Origin: Kosmotoga arenicorallina S304
GTDB taxonomy: Bacteria; Thermotogota; Thermotogae; Petrotogales; Kosmotogaceae
DNA: 64,000 nt
Assembly (NCBI RefSeq): GCF_001636545.1
Contig: NZ_JFHK01000002.1
Span: forward strand, 247,908-311,907
Reading direction: 5' to 3'
Both the position numbers and the translations under genes were made by a program. The notes under the pieces are model-generated. The model searched no databases. It was not told the DNA's origin and saw nothing but the letters and a program-made list of their open reading frames with translations. Shown here one piece after another: positions 49,101 to 56,113 of the stretch; position 1 is the first letter of the stretch; every line of letters starts with the position of its first letter.

Positions 49101-49403
49101 GAGCCCTTCAGATATGAAAATGGAAAACTTACTCTTACATTCCGTCCAAAATTGCCCGGATGGTTATTTGACGAAGAAGGAAAAGTATCATTCAAATTTT
49201 TAGGAAGATACAACGTAACCTATCATAATCCAGATAAAATAAACACTTTTGTAGAAGAAAAACTTGATACGTCAAAATGGAAAATTTATATCCGCGACAC
49301 CAACGGAAAAGAGTATGAGCTAAATGGAAATATCATTGAAGAGCCTTATTCCCGGATGATTAGAGACGGAAAAGCAAAGGAGATAAACGTACATATCTCT
49401 TAG
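46170..49403 (+). CDS. Beta-1,3-oligoglucan phosphorylase-like (GH149/GH161, GH94-related)
   Basis: 1077 residues, no signal peptide. SFLPGIAGKKGIPMWVFYVN near the N-terminus, the central RDINQNRR segment (~residue 415) and GYWTDHWTYNLDLIE (~530) resemble the large GH149/GH161 phosphorylases rather than ordinary ~800-residue GH94. Such enzymes phosphorolyse beta-1,3-glucooligosaccharides to glucose-1-phosphate. Context with GH16 and GH3 supports this substrate. Exact family assignment is uncertain from sequence alone. Last gene of the locus, with no terminator visible. Confidence 0.72.
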   Translation: MYMASNNKYYFDKKDRFVIDDYNHSKPFSSFLPGIAGKKGIPMWVFYVNRGQCIASFGINNKDNPIMEFFPAFRAYMNVEILGFRTFIKERNSIYEPFTTKAAKGISQRMHIGTKELEIWEQSTETGIETRVLYYTLPMEKIAALIRKTTIRNISGFVKNLEILDGLPSILPFGMNDYGIKHVGNTLRAWMDVYNLKSKVPVFKLRSSAEDTVNVSEFEEGNFYLSLKSHNGKSELVMPIVDPNLVFGMRTSMNFPEAFSKESLEKIMQKKQITSNKIPGAFSPVITHLMPGEEVSIYSVIGHAPDISIIHEYTNKFMEESYFTSKYREGNALIEEIVNDVYTRTSSKLFDKYCQQTYLDNLLRGGYPLVFSKGKKVYHIYSRKHGDLERDYNYFVLLPEYYSSGNGNYRDINQNRREEVFFNPEVERYNIKFFTNLIQADGYNPLVINGVKYYITPENLTLLDDMIENSEDTEKLKGFLIKGYFTPGKVASLIERKNIKLKVPEDEFIRKLIEISEEEVDAVHGEGYWTDHWTYNLDLIESYLEVYPENKKELLFDDCDYTYYDNAMVVLPRSRRYVLVDEKHKKIRQYNSLIKDPEKEKLIESREIQKNIMRQDHSKGEIFRTNLITKLINLAAIKFATLDPYGMGIEMEAGKPGWYDALNGLPGLFGSSVAEAFELSRLLGFLVKALREFSSEKIPLPKEVLWLINELEKSIEAYENSSDDTRDHQFWETISNIREKYRSEIRLGFDGKTVPAGAIDISRILNRFNKKLIHRLNKAIEENNGIMPTYFYYEPEAFEVLGNPSDSGEKNVRILRFTQRKMPLFLEGIVRGFKAYDDKDFLKNVYIKVKNSGLFDKELKMYKVNASLENETIEIGRARAFTPGWLENESIWLHMEYKYMLELLKRGLYEEFYEDFENVLIPFMKPDVYGRSPLENSSFIASSANPDRSIIGTGFVARLSGSTAEFLSIWKLMFVGKEPFRYENGKLTLTFRPKLPGWLFDEEGKVSFKFLGRYNVTYHNPDKINTFVEEKLDTSKWKIYIRDTNGKEYELNGNIIEEPYSRMIRDGKAKEINVHIS

Positions 49404-49482
49404 ATAGCTAAGAAAGCAACAAAAGCGTGGTAGGGCAAAGAAGAACAAAGACGAGAAACGAACATCATCACCGGCGAAGAGT

Positions 49483-49545
49483 TATTCCGCAGGAATGCAG
49501 AGCCGTGACAAAGTCACGCATGGCCTGGGCGGAGCCTAGCACCTC
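49483..49545 (+). repeat. 21-bp mini-hairpin array (C-type stems)
   Basis: Units start at 49483, 49504 and 49525. Stems: TATTCC/GGAATG (loop GCA), CGTGAC/GTCACG (AAA), CTGGGC/GCCTAG (GGA; one G-T pair). Spacers CAGAGC and CATGGC fit the CRNRNC pattern. A fragment GAACATCATC just upstream (49460-49469) recurs before the array at 63384. Confidence 0.85.
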
Positions 49546-49570
49546 GGCATTCGATCCTTAGTATTTGATC

Positions 49571-49750
49571 CTCGCCTTACCAGCAGTCGTTCCATCAGCT
49601 GTCGTTCCACCAACAGTCGTACCATCAGCAGTCGCATTACCAATTGTCGCCTCACCAGCTGTCGTTCCACCAACAGTCGTATCATCAGCAGTCGCATTAC
49701 CAATTGTCGCCTCACCAGCTGTCGTTCCACCAATCACCTTTCCATCAGTT
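49571..49750 (+). repeat. 15-bp tandem array with 60-bp higher-order repeat
   Basis: Twelve units in exact register; ten are good (49586-49735) and the two edge units are degenerate. Four different units (tails TTCCACCAACA, TAYCATCAGCA, CATTACCAATT, CCTCACCAGCT after GTCG) recur in the same order, so the array also repeats with a 60-base period. Confidence 0.92.
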
Positions 49751-49825
49751 TACAGACTCCACGCAGGTGTTTATAATTAGTAATTTTTATCGACATAGTA
49801 TGATAACATTAAGTCAAACGATGGC

Positions 49826-49831
49826 TATAAT
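49826..49831 (+). promoter_or_regulatory. Candidate -10 for the cobalamin-protein/ABC operon
   Basis: TATAAT 43 bases before the ATG at 49874, placed after the repeat arrays; the -35 region (around ATAACA) is weak. SD AAGGAAGGAG is at 49859-49868. Confidence 0.45.
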
Positions 49832-49873
49832 ATATTTCGATAAGATGATAACTATTTAAGGAAGGAGATAAGT

Positions 49874-50521
49874 ATGAGTATTTACGAAGAATTCGTTGAA
49901 ATTCTGCATACCTTTGATAAAGAAAAGGCATTTAATTTTGCAGTGGATTTACTCAACAATGGAGCGTTTAGGGTTGTTGACTTGTATGAAAAGCTGCTAA
50001 TTCCCGCTTTAAATAGCTGGGACTGCGATCACGAAAACAACAAGTTATGCATATGGCAAGAGCATATAATGAGTTCAATAGTGAGATCAATAATTGAAGC
50101 CTGCTATCCATTTGTGCTTAAAGAAAGATCAAAGATTGAAACTAACCACGAGCCCTCTGTAGCCGTCGTATGCCCACCGGATGAGCAACATGAGTTGGGA
50201 GCAAGAATAGTATCTGATTACTTTACTTTGAACGGCTTTAAAACGGTTTTCGTAGGTAGCAATACACCCGTGGAAGCCTTTATAGAAGCTCTTAAAGAAT
50301 ATAGGTTTGACTTCATAGCAATAAGTGTCACAAATTTCTATCACCTCTTCAAAACCAAAAAGCTTATTAAAGAAATAAAGCAGGCTTTTCCTGAAGCAAA
50401 AATTATCTTAGGAGGGCAGGCGCTCAGTAAAGGTAGCAAAGAATTCTTAGAGCTTGGAGCCGATTATTTTATTGAGGACATCCATGATATCTCAAAATTG
50501 AAAGGAAATGATAAAGTATGA
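49874..50521 (+). CDS. Free-standing cobalamin-binding protein (B12_2 + B12 domains)
   Basis: 215 residues. N-terminal helical bundle (~1-85), then a Rossmann-like cobalamin domain (~95-210). The cobalt-ligand motif ExHxxG reads DEQHELGARIV, and VVCPPDEQ, FVGSNTPVE and IILGGQALSKG fit the fold. The bundle contains SWDC and IWQEHIMSS, reminiscent of the W...EH element of CarH-type photoreceptors, but with a longer spacing and no DNA-binding domain. No methyltransferase is adjacent. The stop overlaps the ABC permease start (ATGA), so the two are coupled. Confidence 0.8.
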   Translation: MSIYEEFVEILHTFDKEKAFNFAVDLLNNGAFRVVDLYEKLLIPALNSWDCDHENNKLCIWQEHIMSSIVRSIIEACYPFVLKERSKIETNHEPSVAVVCPPDEQHELGARIVSDYFTLNGFKTVFVGSNTPVEAFIEALKEYRFDFIAISVTNFYHLFKTKKLIKEIKQAFPEAKIILGGQALSKGSKEFLELGADYFIEDIHDISKLKGNDKV

Positions 50522-51678
50522 GGCTGGCATTGAAGATCGCTTTAAGATTTCTTGCATCGAGCAAAAAGCAAACATTGTTTATAATATTGGGAATTGCAAT
50601 CGGAGTGGCTGTGCAGGTTTTTATCGGTTCGCTCATTCAGGGTTTGCAGGAAAGTCTTATTGATAGCACGGTAGGAAATTCGTCACAGATTACAATTAAC
50701 CCACCTGATAACATTAACTATATTGATAATTGGGATGAAATCATTTCCATGCTGGAGAATTCAGAGGAACTCTCACAGGAAATCACTGCTATATCACCAG
50801 TGGTTGAAATGCCAGTTTTTGTAATCTTGAGCTCCAGCGTGAATTCTCTGCTTAGAGGTTTTGATTTTAGCCGTGCGGAAGATATTTACGAGTTTTCGTC
50901 AAAAATTGTAGGACAGTTACCTGAAAACGCGAATGAAGTTCTTATCGGGAAGGAGTTTTCTGAAGAGCATGGCATTTCAATAGGCAATACTATATTGCTT
51001 GCAAACTCCTCCGGCGAAAACAGGGAATTCAAAGTAAGTGGGATTTTTGATCTAAATGTTGCCAGCTTAAACAAAAGCTGGCTAATTGGAAATATCAAAT
51101 CGGTGCAAAGCTTTTCTGGCCTTGGAAATGGAGTATCCAGGATTGAAATGCAAATAAGCGATGTGTTTATAGCCGATGAATTTGCTTTGGATATAGCCAG
51201 AAAAATTGGCCAATCTTTGAATATAACTAACTGGAAGGATCAAAACAAACAACTACTGTCTGGACTGCAAGGGCAAAGCATTTCCAGCCTTATGATTCAG
51301 GTTTTTGTGCTTGTTGCTGTTGCATTAGGTATTTCAAGTATTCTGGCGATTTCGGTTGTTCAGCGTTCAAAACAAATTGGCATACTTAAAGCAATGGGCC
51401 TCAAAGACTCTACAACAAGCCTTATTTTCTTGTTTCAGGGGCTTATACTGGGCGTATTTGGGGCAGTTTTTGGAATATTATTTGGTCTTGGACTGTCTTA
51501 TTCTTTCACTAAATTTGCAGTCAACCCTGACGGAAAACCTGTGGTGGAACTGTTGATTGATCCAGCTTTCATAGCAATTTCAGCCGTTATTGCAGTTCTT
51601 GTGGCTGTTGTAGCGGCCGTTTCACCAGCAAGAAAATCTTCGAAGCTGAGTCCGGTAGAGGTGATAAGAAATGGCTAA
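50518..51678 (+). CDS. FtsX/MacB-type ABC permease
   Basis: 386 residues: one N-terminal helix (TLFIILGIAIGVAVQVFIG), a ~220-residue extracytoplasmic MacB-PCD-like domain, and three C-terminal helices (VFVLVAVALGISSILAI and following). LKAMGLKDS is the usual coupling segment. A type VII mechanotransmission exporter (LolCE/MacB-like); substrate unknown. Overlaps both neighbours. Confidence 0.88.
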   Translation: MRLALKIALRFLASSKKQTLFIILGIAIGVAVQVFIGSLIQGLQESLIDSTVGNSSQITINPPDNINYIDNWDEIISMLENSEELSQEITAISPVVEMPVFVILSSSVNSLLRGFDFSRAEDIYEFSSKIVGQLPENANEVLIGKEFSEEHGISIGNTILLANSSGENREFKVSGIFDLNVASLNKSWLIGNIKSVQSFSGLGNGVSRIEMQISDVFIADEFALDIARKIGQSLNITNWKDQNKQLLSGLQGQSISSLMIQVFVLVAVALGISSILAISVVQRSKQIGILKAMGLKDSTTSLIFLFQGLILGVFGAVFGILFGLGLSYSFTKFAVNPDGKPVVELLIDPAFIAISAVIAVLVAVVAAVSPARKSSKLSPVEVIRNG

Positions 51679-52360
51679 TATTATCGAGCTTAAAAATATT
51701 GACAAGTTCTACGGCAAAGAAATAAAGACACAGGTTTTGTTCAACATAAATCTTGATATCCAGGAAGGATCTTTTATTTCTATAATTGGACAATCTGGAA
51801 GCGGGAAAAGCACTCTTATGAACATCATGGGTACCCTGGATAAACCAACAAATGGTGAGGTATTAATTGAAGGGGTATCAACCAATAAAATGAAAAAGAA
51901 CAGGCTTGCTGAAATCAGGAATAAAACCATCGGGTTTGTATTTCAGTTTCACTATCTAATTCCTGAATTTACAGCTCTGGAAAATATCCTTATGCCTTAC
52001 TATATTTCAAATTCCAAACCTCCCAAAGAAGTAATTGATAGAGCATTAGAATTAACAAATCTTGTCGGGATATACAACGTGAAAGATAACCCCGCAAATA
52101 AAATGTCCGGTGGACAACAGCAGCGAACTGCAATAGCAAGAGCGTTAATGAATAATCCGAAAATTGTTCTCGCTGACGAACCAACAGGAAATCTCGATAG
52201 TGATACGACAGAATCTGTTTACAGAACACTCAGAAAAATTCACGAGGAATACAATACAACCTTTGTAATTATCACCCATGACAGAAAGATTGCGGAAAGA
52301 ACAGACAGAATAATTGAGCTGAGGGATGGAAGGATAGAAATGGATGTATCAGTAGGCTAA
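51671..52360 (+). CDS. LolD/MacB-type ABC ATPase
   Basis: 229 residues. Walker A GQSGSGKST, signature MSGGQQQR, Walker B IVLADEPTGNLD and the H-loop in FVIITHD are all present. Partner of the preceding permease, which starts and ends with overlaps. The 15-bp repeat begins 20 bases after the stop. Confidence 0.93.
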   Translation: MANIIELKNIDKFYGKEIKTQVLFNINLDIQEGSFISIIGQSGSGKSTLMNIMGTLDKPTNGEVLIEGVSTNKMKKNRLAEIRNKTIGFVFQFHYLIPEFTALENILMPYYISNSKPPKEVIDRALELTNLVGIYNVKDNPANKMSGGQQQRTAIARALMNNPKIVLADEPTGNLDSDTTESVYRTLRKIHEEYNTTFVIITHDRKIAERTDRIIELRDGRIEMDVSVG

Positions 52361-52379
52361 TCGGCTCTCTGTTTCCTCT

Positions 52380-52409
52380 GTCGTACCATCATCAGTCGCT
52401 CTGCCAACA
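52380..52409 (+). repeat. 15-bp repeat, two units, truncated next to IS256-type element
   Basis: GTCGTACCATCATCA and GTCGCTCTGCCAACA, followed within six bases by the IS left end. The short array looks cut by the insertion or an associated deletion, since no repeat continues directly on the far side. Confidence 0.8.
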
Positions 52410-52414
52410 GAGGC

Positions 52415-53731
52415 CTGTTAGGAATTTTGTGTAAACTCCCTCCATATGAGAGAATAACAAAAAGCTAAGGAGGGAGAAAGATGGGAAACATTGACAAAGG
52501 GATATTGAGAAAGCTGGTAAGGGAGAGGAAATTAAAGACTGCAGAAGAAGCGGAAGAATTGGTTAAAGAACTCTTTGGCGATGTCATTAAAGAAATGCTA
52601 GAAGCAGAACTGGAAGAAGAGCTTGGATATTCCAAACACGATTACAGGAACAAAGAAACGGATAACTCCCGTAACGGTTATACGAAAAAGACGGTCAACA
52701 GTTCATATGGAAAAATAGAGCTTTCGATTCCCCGTGATCGCAAAGGGGAATACGAGCCGATGGCGGTCAAGAAACACCAACGGAGTATAGCTTCCATAGA
52801 AGACCGCATATTATCCATGTATGCCCGTGGGATGACCTACAAGGACATACAGGCACATATGGAAGAGATATACGGTTCAACACTTTCTACAGAAAGCATA
52901 AGCAGGATAACAGACAAGATAATCCCCATCATATCCGAATGGAGGAACAGGCCCCTTGAAGACGTATACAGCATCATCTACATGGATGCGGTCTTTTACA
53001 AAGTCACAGAGAGCAACCAGATAAAAAACAAAGCCTTGTACATAGCCTTTGGGATAAATCTGGAAGGCATGAAGGAAGTACTGGGGATATGGATAGCAGA
53101 AAGCGAGAGTTCAAAATACTGGTTGGGAGTGTTGAACGAACTGAAGAACCGAGGGGTAAAGGGAGTGATGTTCTTTTCCATAGACGGATTGGTGGGAATG
53201 GAGGAAGCGATAGGGGCAGTGTATCCACAGGCAAAAATCCAGCGATGTGTAGTACACCAGATAAGGTATTCCATGAAATTCGTGAGCTGGAAAGACAGGA
53301 AGGCATTCGCTGCTGATTTGAAAAAGGTGTACAAGGCAGATACAAAGGAAGCGGCTTGGAATGCATTGCTGGCCTTCGAAGAAAAATGGGGACAGAAATA
53401 TCCCTTCAGCATAAAAAGCTGGAAAGACAACTGGGAATCTCTCACGACGTATTTTGCCTATCCTCAGGAGATAAGGACCTTGATTTATACGACAAACCCC
53501 ATAGAATCGGTAAACAGGCAATTGAAGAAGGTAACGAAGAACAGGGGTGTATTTCCTAATGACACGGCACTCATGAAACTGGCATATTTAGCCATTAACA
53601 ACATATCCAAAAAATGGACAGTGAGATTGAGGGATTGGAATAAAATCCTCGCTGTCCTCGTGATAGAATTCGATTGGGTGAAATCCTATGTCTAATCTGG
53701 TGTTCGGAGTTTACACAAAAAAAGTTATACA
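52415..53731 (+). mobile_element. IS256-family insertion sequence (complete)
   Basis: Left end CTGTTAGGAATTTTGTG followed by TAAACTCC; right end GGAGTTTACACAAAA with a longer A-run. The shared inverted core is TTTTGTGTAAACTCC. One intact transposase lies between. No obvious target duplication was seen, so the outer edges are uncertain by a few bases. A 35-base copy of the left end occurs at 59732-59766. Confidence 0.85.
52481..53695 (+). CDS. IS256-family (mutator-type) transposase
   Basis: 404 residues, apparently intact. The DDE residues lie in IIYMDAVFYKV, MFFSIDGLVGMEEAI and TNPIESVNRQLKK; the family motif CVVHQIRYSMKFV is present. SD AAGGAGGGAG precedes the ATG. Insertion-sequence gene, not part of the surrounding operons. 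Confidence 0.96.
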   Translation: MGNIDKGILRKLVRERKLKTAEEAEELVKELFGDVIKEMLEAELEEELGYSKHDYRNKETDNSRNGYTKKTVNSSYGKIELSIPRDRKGEYEPMAVKKHQRSIASIEDRILSMYARGMTYKDIQAHMEEIYGSTLSTESISRITDKIIPIISEWRNRPLEDVYSIIYMDAVFYKVTESNQIKNKALYIAFGINLEGMKEVLGIWIAESESSKYWLGVLNELKNRGVKGVMFFSIDGLVGMEEAIGAVYPQAKIQRCVVHQIRYSMKFVSWKDRKAFAADLKKVYKADTKEAAWNALLAFEEKWGQKYPFSIKSWKDNWESLTTYFAYPQEIRTLIYTTNPIESVNRQLKKVTKNRGVFPNDTALMKLAYLAINNISKKWTVRLRDWNKILAVLVIEFDWVKSYV

Positions 53732-53938
53732 CCCTTTTTTCGAGCTTTTCTTGCATCTGTTGAAATACAAAGCCCAGCGAAAATACGAAACATAAGTTCA
53801 GACAAACCAGATAATCATTTCCTTTCCCTGGCTATCGAAGAATCTGCATTGTTTATAACCGGTGACAAACTCGCTGTGGAATGCGGAAAGAAAGCCGGGA
53901 TACTTGCCATGACCCCATCAGAATTTCTCGAAGTTTAA
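53723..53938 (+). pseudogene. C-terminal fragment of a PIN-domain (VapC-like) toxin
   Basis: The frame running into the IS right end encodes about 70 residues ending SDKPDNHFLSLAIEESA, LFITGDKLAVE, ILAMTPSEFLEV. DxxDNxFLxLA, ITGDK and the TPxEFL end are typical of PIN toxins; the N-terminal half with the first catalytic Asp is missing on the other side of the IS. Most likely removed by an IS-mediated deletion. Confidence 0.75.
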
Positions 53939-53972
53939 TAGGGTTGAGATATTTTGCCCGGACTCCAGACTC

Positions 53973-54058
53973 TCAGTTCTCGAGGTACTCTCTCGGTCAA
54001 ACCCCAGACCTGTGTTTTTCAAAGCTTTCACACTCAACCTACAACCCACAACGAACCC
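53973..54058 (+). repeat. ~86-bp dispersed repeat, copy A
   Basis: Closely similar to 59793-59879: both start CAGTTCTCGAGG, share CAAAGCTTTCACAC and CAACCTACAA, and end CACAACGAACCCG. Copy A runs into a 15-bp array, copy B into a 21-bp hairpin array. Confidence 0.8.
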
Positions 54059-54193
54059 GTAGCCCCACCAACAGTCGTACTATCATCAGTCGCTCCATCA
54101 ATTGTCGTATTATCAACAGTCGCTCTACCAACAGTCGTATCACCAGCTGTCGCTCCATCAACAGTCGTATCACCAATTGTCGTTCCTCGAATC
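54059..54193 (+). repeat. 15-bp tandem array, 9 units
   Basis: Nine units in exact register, the first (GTAGCCCCACCAACA) and last (GTCGTTCCTCGAATC) degenerate. Alternating GTCGTA- and GTCGCT-type units give a partial 30-base period. It ends about ten bases before the stop of the minus-strand ATPase gene. Confidence 0.9.
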
Positions 54194-54203
54194 TGTATGT
54201 ATC

Positions 54204-55301
54204 TCACTTCATCCTCATCTCTTTACAAACATATTCCATAACTGGATCAGGGAATAAATAGCGTTTTACTCCATCAACATATTTTTGCTCCAAAAAGCTC
54301 TGCTTAACGAGTGTATTCAAAATCTTGCTCAACGTAGGGTCTGAAATAGTTCCGAAGTTATTTTCAATATAAGTTCTTATTTGATTGAATCTGTTTATAT
54401 GTAGTGAAACGGCCTTGAGAACATAACCATAGTTCGTTGATCTATTAATAAGCGCACTCAGTTCTTTTTCTACTAACTTTTTTGCCAGCTCTTTTGTTTT
54501 TTCCAGTGCATTTACAGGATCTTCCTTATAATAAATATATCCATATATAGATAAATACCCCACAATACCATCGAGCTCATCAACTACCCTTTCTAAACTC
54601 TTCTCAGAAACATCAATTGCTAATTCTTCAAACCCCTTTCTTAAAAATTCAAGAGATTTGTCTTTAGAAAACCTCTGTAACCTTATCTCGCTTAAATATC
54701 TCCCAAATAGGGGTGCATCTGGATCATCTATTCCCAAAAAGTCATGCAATAAACCTATTTCAGAGCCTGTAAGAACAATGACAAAATTCTTCAAGTTATC
54801 GTATATATAAGCAAAAAGGTTAAGCAAATCCTTCCCGCCTTTTCTATAGAACCGCAAATTCTGCGCTTCATCAAATGCAAGAACGAACCTCTTGCCTTTT
54901 AGCGTTTCGTCGATGCTTTTCAATGCCTCTGCTAAATTCGTTTTCTGCCCTTTACCTTCAATAGATATTTCAAAACCCCCAAAGGAAAGTCCTGATATTG
55001 ATTTTAAAATCTTCTTCAATTTTCCTAATTTCAGGGTCTTTTCGATCTCTTTGATCAGAGCCCTGTCAAATGCTTCGACATCAATTAGATTATTACGGAA
55101 ATAAGCTCTGCAATCTATAAAAACATGATAACCATCAAATTCCTCGAGCACAGCTTTAAGGAGTGAAGTCTTTCCAATCCGTCTCAACCCGTCAAGAACA
55201 ATTAACCTTTCACTCTGCAAAGACTTCTGAAATGCGCTAACCTCCTCTTTCCTGTTGAATATATCTCTTAAAGAATGTTTCGGCTCAATCGAGAACAGCA
55301 T
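54204..55301 (-). CDS. AAA-type P-loop ATPase (archaeal-ATPase-like)
   Basis: 365 residues. Walker A GLRRIGKTSLLKA near residue 45 and Walker B VLAFDEAQNL near residue 145, followed by a helical lid and a C-terminal winged-helix-like region (ISDPTLSKILNTLVKQSFLEQ). The family is common in Thermotogota and Archaea; function undetermined. ATG 55301 has SD AGGGAGG at 55310-55316; the TTG at 55307 is too close to that site. Likely autoregulated through the palindrome at 55327-55368. Confidence 0.82.
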   Translation of the reverse strand: MLFSIEPKHSLRDIFNRKEEVSAFQKSLQSERLIVLDGLRRIGKTSLLKAVLEEFDGYHVFIDCRAYFRNNLIDVEAFDRALIKEIEKTLKLGKLKKILKSISGLSFGGFEISIEGKGQKTNLAEALKSIDETLKGKRFVLAFDEAQNLRFYRKGGKDLLNLFAYIYDNLKNFVIVLTGSEIGLLHDFLGIDDPDAPLFGRYLSEIRLQRFSKDKSLEFLRKGFEELAIDVSEKSLERVVDELDGIVGYLSIYGYIYYKEDPVNALEKTKELAKKLVEKELSALINRSTNYGYVLKAVSLHINRFNQIRTYIENNFGTISDPTLSKILNTLVKQSFLEQKYVDGVKRYLFPDPVMEYVCKEMRMK

Positions 55302-55326
55302 TGGCAAAACCTCCCTTATATTTAAT

Positions 55327-55376
55327 GGGTACTAAGTTACTTAGTAGGGGTTAAGTAACTTAGCACCCATATTATA
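55327..55376 (-). promoter_or_regulatory. Extended -10 promoter overlapped by a 17-bp palindromic operator
   Basis: Minus strand: TGGTATAAT gives an extended -10 (TATAAT at 55371-55376). Immediately downstream, a 17-bp inverted repeat with one mismatch (GGGTACTAAGTTACTTA at 55327-55343, TAAGTAACTTAGCACCC at 55352-55368) covers the expected transcription start. Strong operator geometry. Confidence 0.8.
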
Positions 55377-55410
55377 CCAGACCAGCCCTGCAGCACATAC
55401 CCTCACAACC

Positions 55411-55635
55411 ATCGTATTATCAATTGTCGCATTATCATTTGTCGTTCCTCCAGTTGTCAGCCTTGCAAGCGTCGTACCATCAATTGTCGTACCATCAACA
55501 GTCGCTCCACCAACTGTCGTACCATCATTTGTCGTTCCACCAGTTGTCAGCCTTGCAAGCGTCGTACCATCAATTGTCGTACCATCAACAGTCGCCCCAC
55601 CAACTGTCGTACCATCATTTGTCGCCGCGCAGCGG
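55411..55635 (+). repeat. 15-bp tandem array with 90-bp higher-order repeat, hairpin-unit end
   Basis: Fourteen units in exact register from 55411 to 55620. Six different units recur in identical order (starts 55456 and 55546), including the divergent GTCAGCCTTGCAAGC. The array ends GTCGCCGCGCAGCGGC, fusing the repeat to the GCCGC/GCGGC hairpin that closes the 21-bp arrays. Confidence 0.93.
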
Positions 55636-55733
55636 CTTAGACGAAGCAAAAGCATGGTATAATAATGTATAGATGTGGATTATGAATGAGCATCATCTGT
55701 TTTAATGATTATACATAGTAAGTAACAATAGGT

Positions 55734-55771
55734 TTGACATTTTTACCTTATAAGTGTAAAATATAAGTGTA
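55734..55771 (+). promoter_or_regulatory. Toxin-antitoxin promoter and direct-repeat operator
   Basis: TTGACA (55734-55739), 17-base spacer, TAAAAT (55757-55762). TATAAGTGTA occurs twice (55749-55758 and 55762-55771), overlapping the -10, as expected for autorepression by a HigA-type antitoxin. Confidence 0.82.
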
Positions 55772-55790
55772 TTACTCAGGAGGCACTCAA

Positions 55791-56102
55791 TTGGAAACAA
55801 TTTTCCTGAATAAACACCTTGAAAAACTCTATAAAGAAGCCAAGAAAAATAAAAAATATCCTCTACCTAAATATCTAATAGACAAATACATTGAGGTAGT
55901 TGACTTTATCAAAGCGGCAGACACGATAGTAGCTATACGCAGTAGAAGAAGCTATAAATTCGAGAAACTCGCTGGTTATAATAGCAGATATTCGATAAGG
56001 CTTAACAAAAAATACCGGCTAGAAATTGAGATTGAGTGGATAGACAATAAACATACAATTGGAATATTTGGAATCGACGAAATTTCAAAACACTATGAAT
56101 AA
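55791..56102 (+). CDS. HigB/RelE-superfamily toxin
   Basis: 103 residues. The KLAGYNSRYSIRLNKKYRLEIEI core matches HigB-type mRNA interferases. A TTG start at 55791 is preferred because AGGAGG (55778-55783) lies seven bases upstream; the in-frame GTG 55767 overlaps the -10/operator region and cannot be a start. Antitoxin gene follows at once, giving toxin-first order typical of higBA. Confidence 0.8.
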   Translation: METIFLNKHLEKLYKEAKKNKKYPLPKYLIDKYIEVVDFIKAADTIVAIRSRRSYKFEKLAGYNSRYSIRLNKKYRLEIEIEWIDNKHTIGIFGIDEISKHYE

Positions 56103-56113
56103 AGGTGAGAATC

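Noticed and set aside
49571..49750. Possible CRISPR array
   Set aside because: No constant repeat with unique spacers: units of 15 bases abut directly, and the variation recurs between units. No cas genes in the window.
52996..53521. Several long frames antisense or out of phase within the transposase
   Set aside because: They are shadows of the intact 404-residue transposase frame, which has all DDE residues.
55341..55655. Minus-strand frame reading as pentapeptide repeats (VGGAT, VDGTT, IDGTT)
   Set aside because: The five-residue period is only the 15-bp DNA repeat; all frames on both strands are open there. No ribosome site, and the residues do not match the A(D/N)Lxx pentapeptide fold. 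Similar frames at other arrays were rejected for the same reason.
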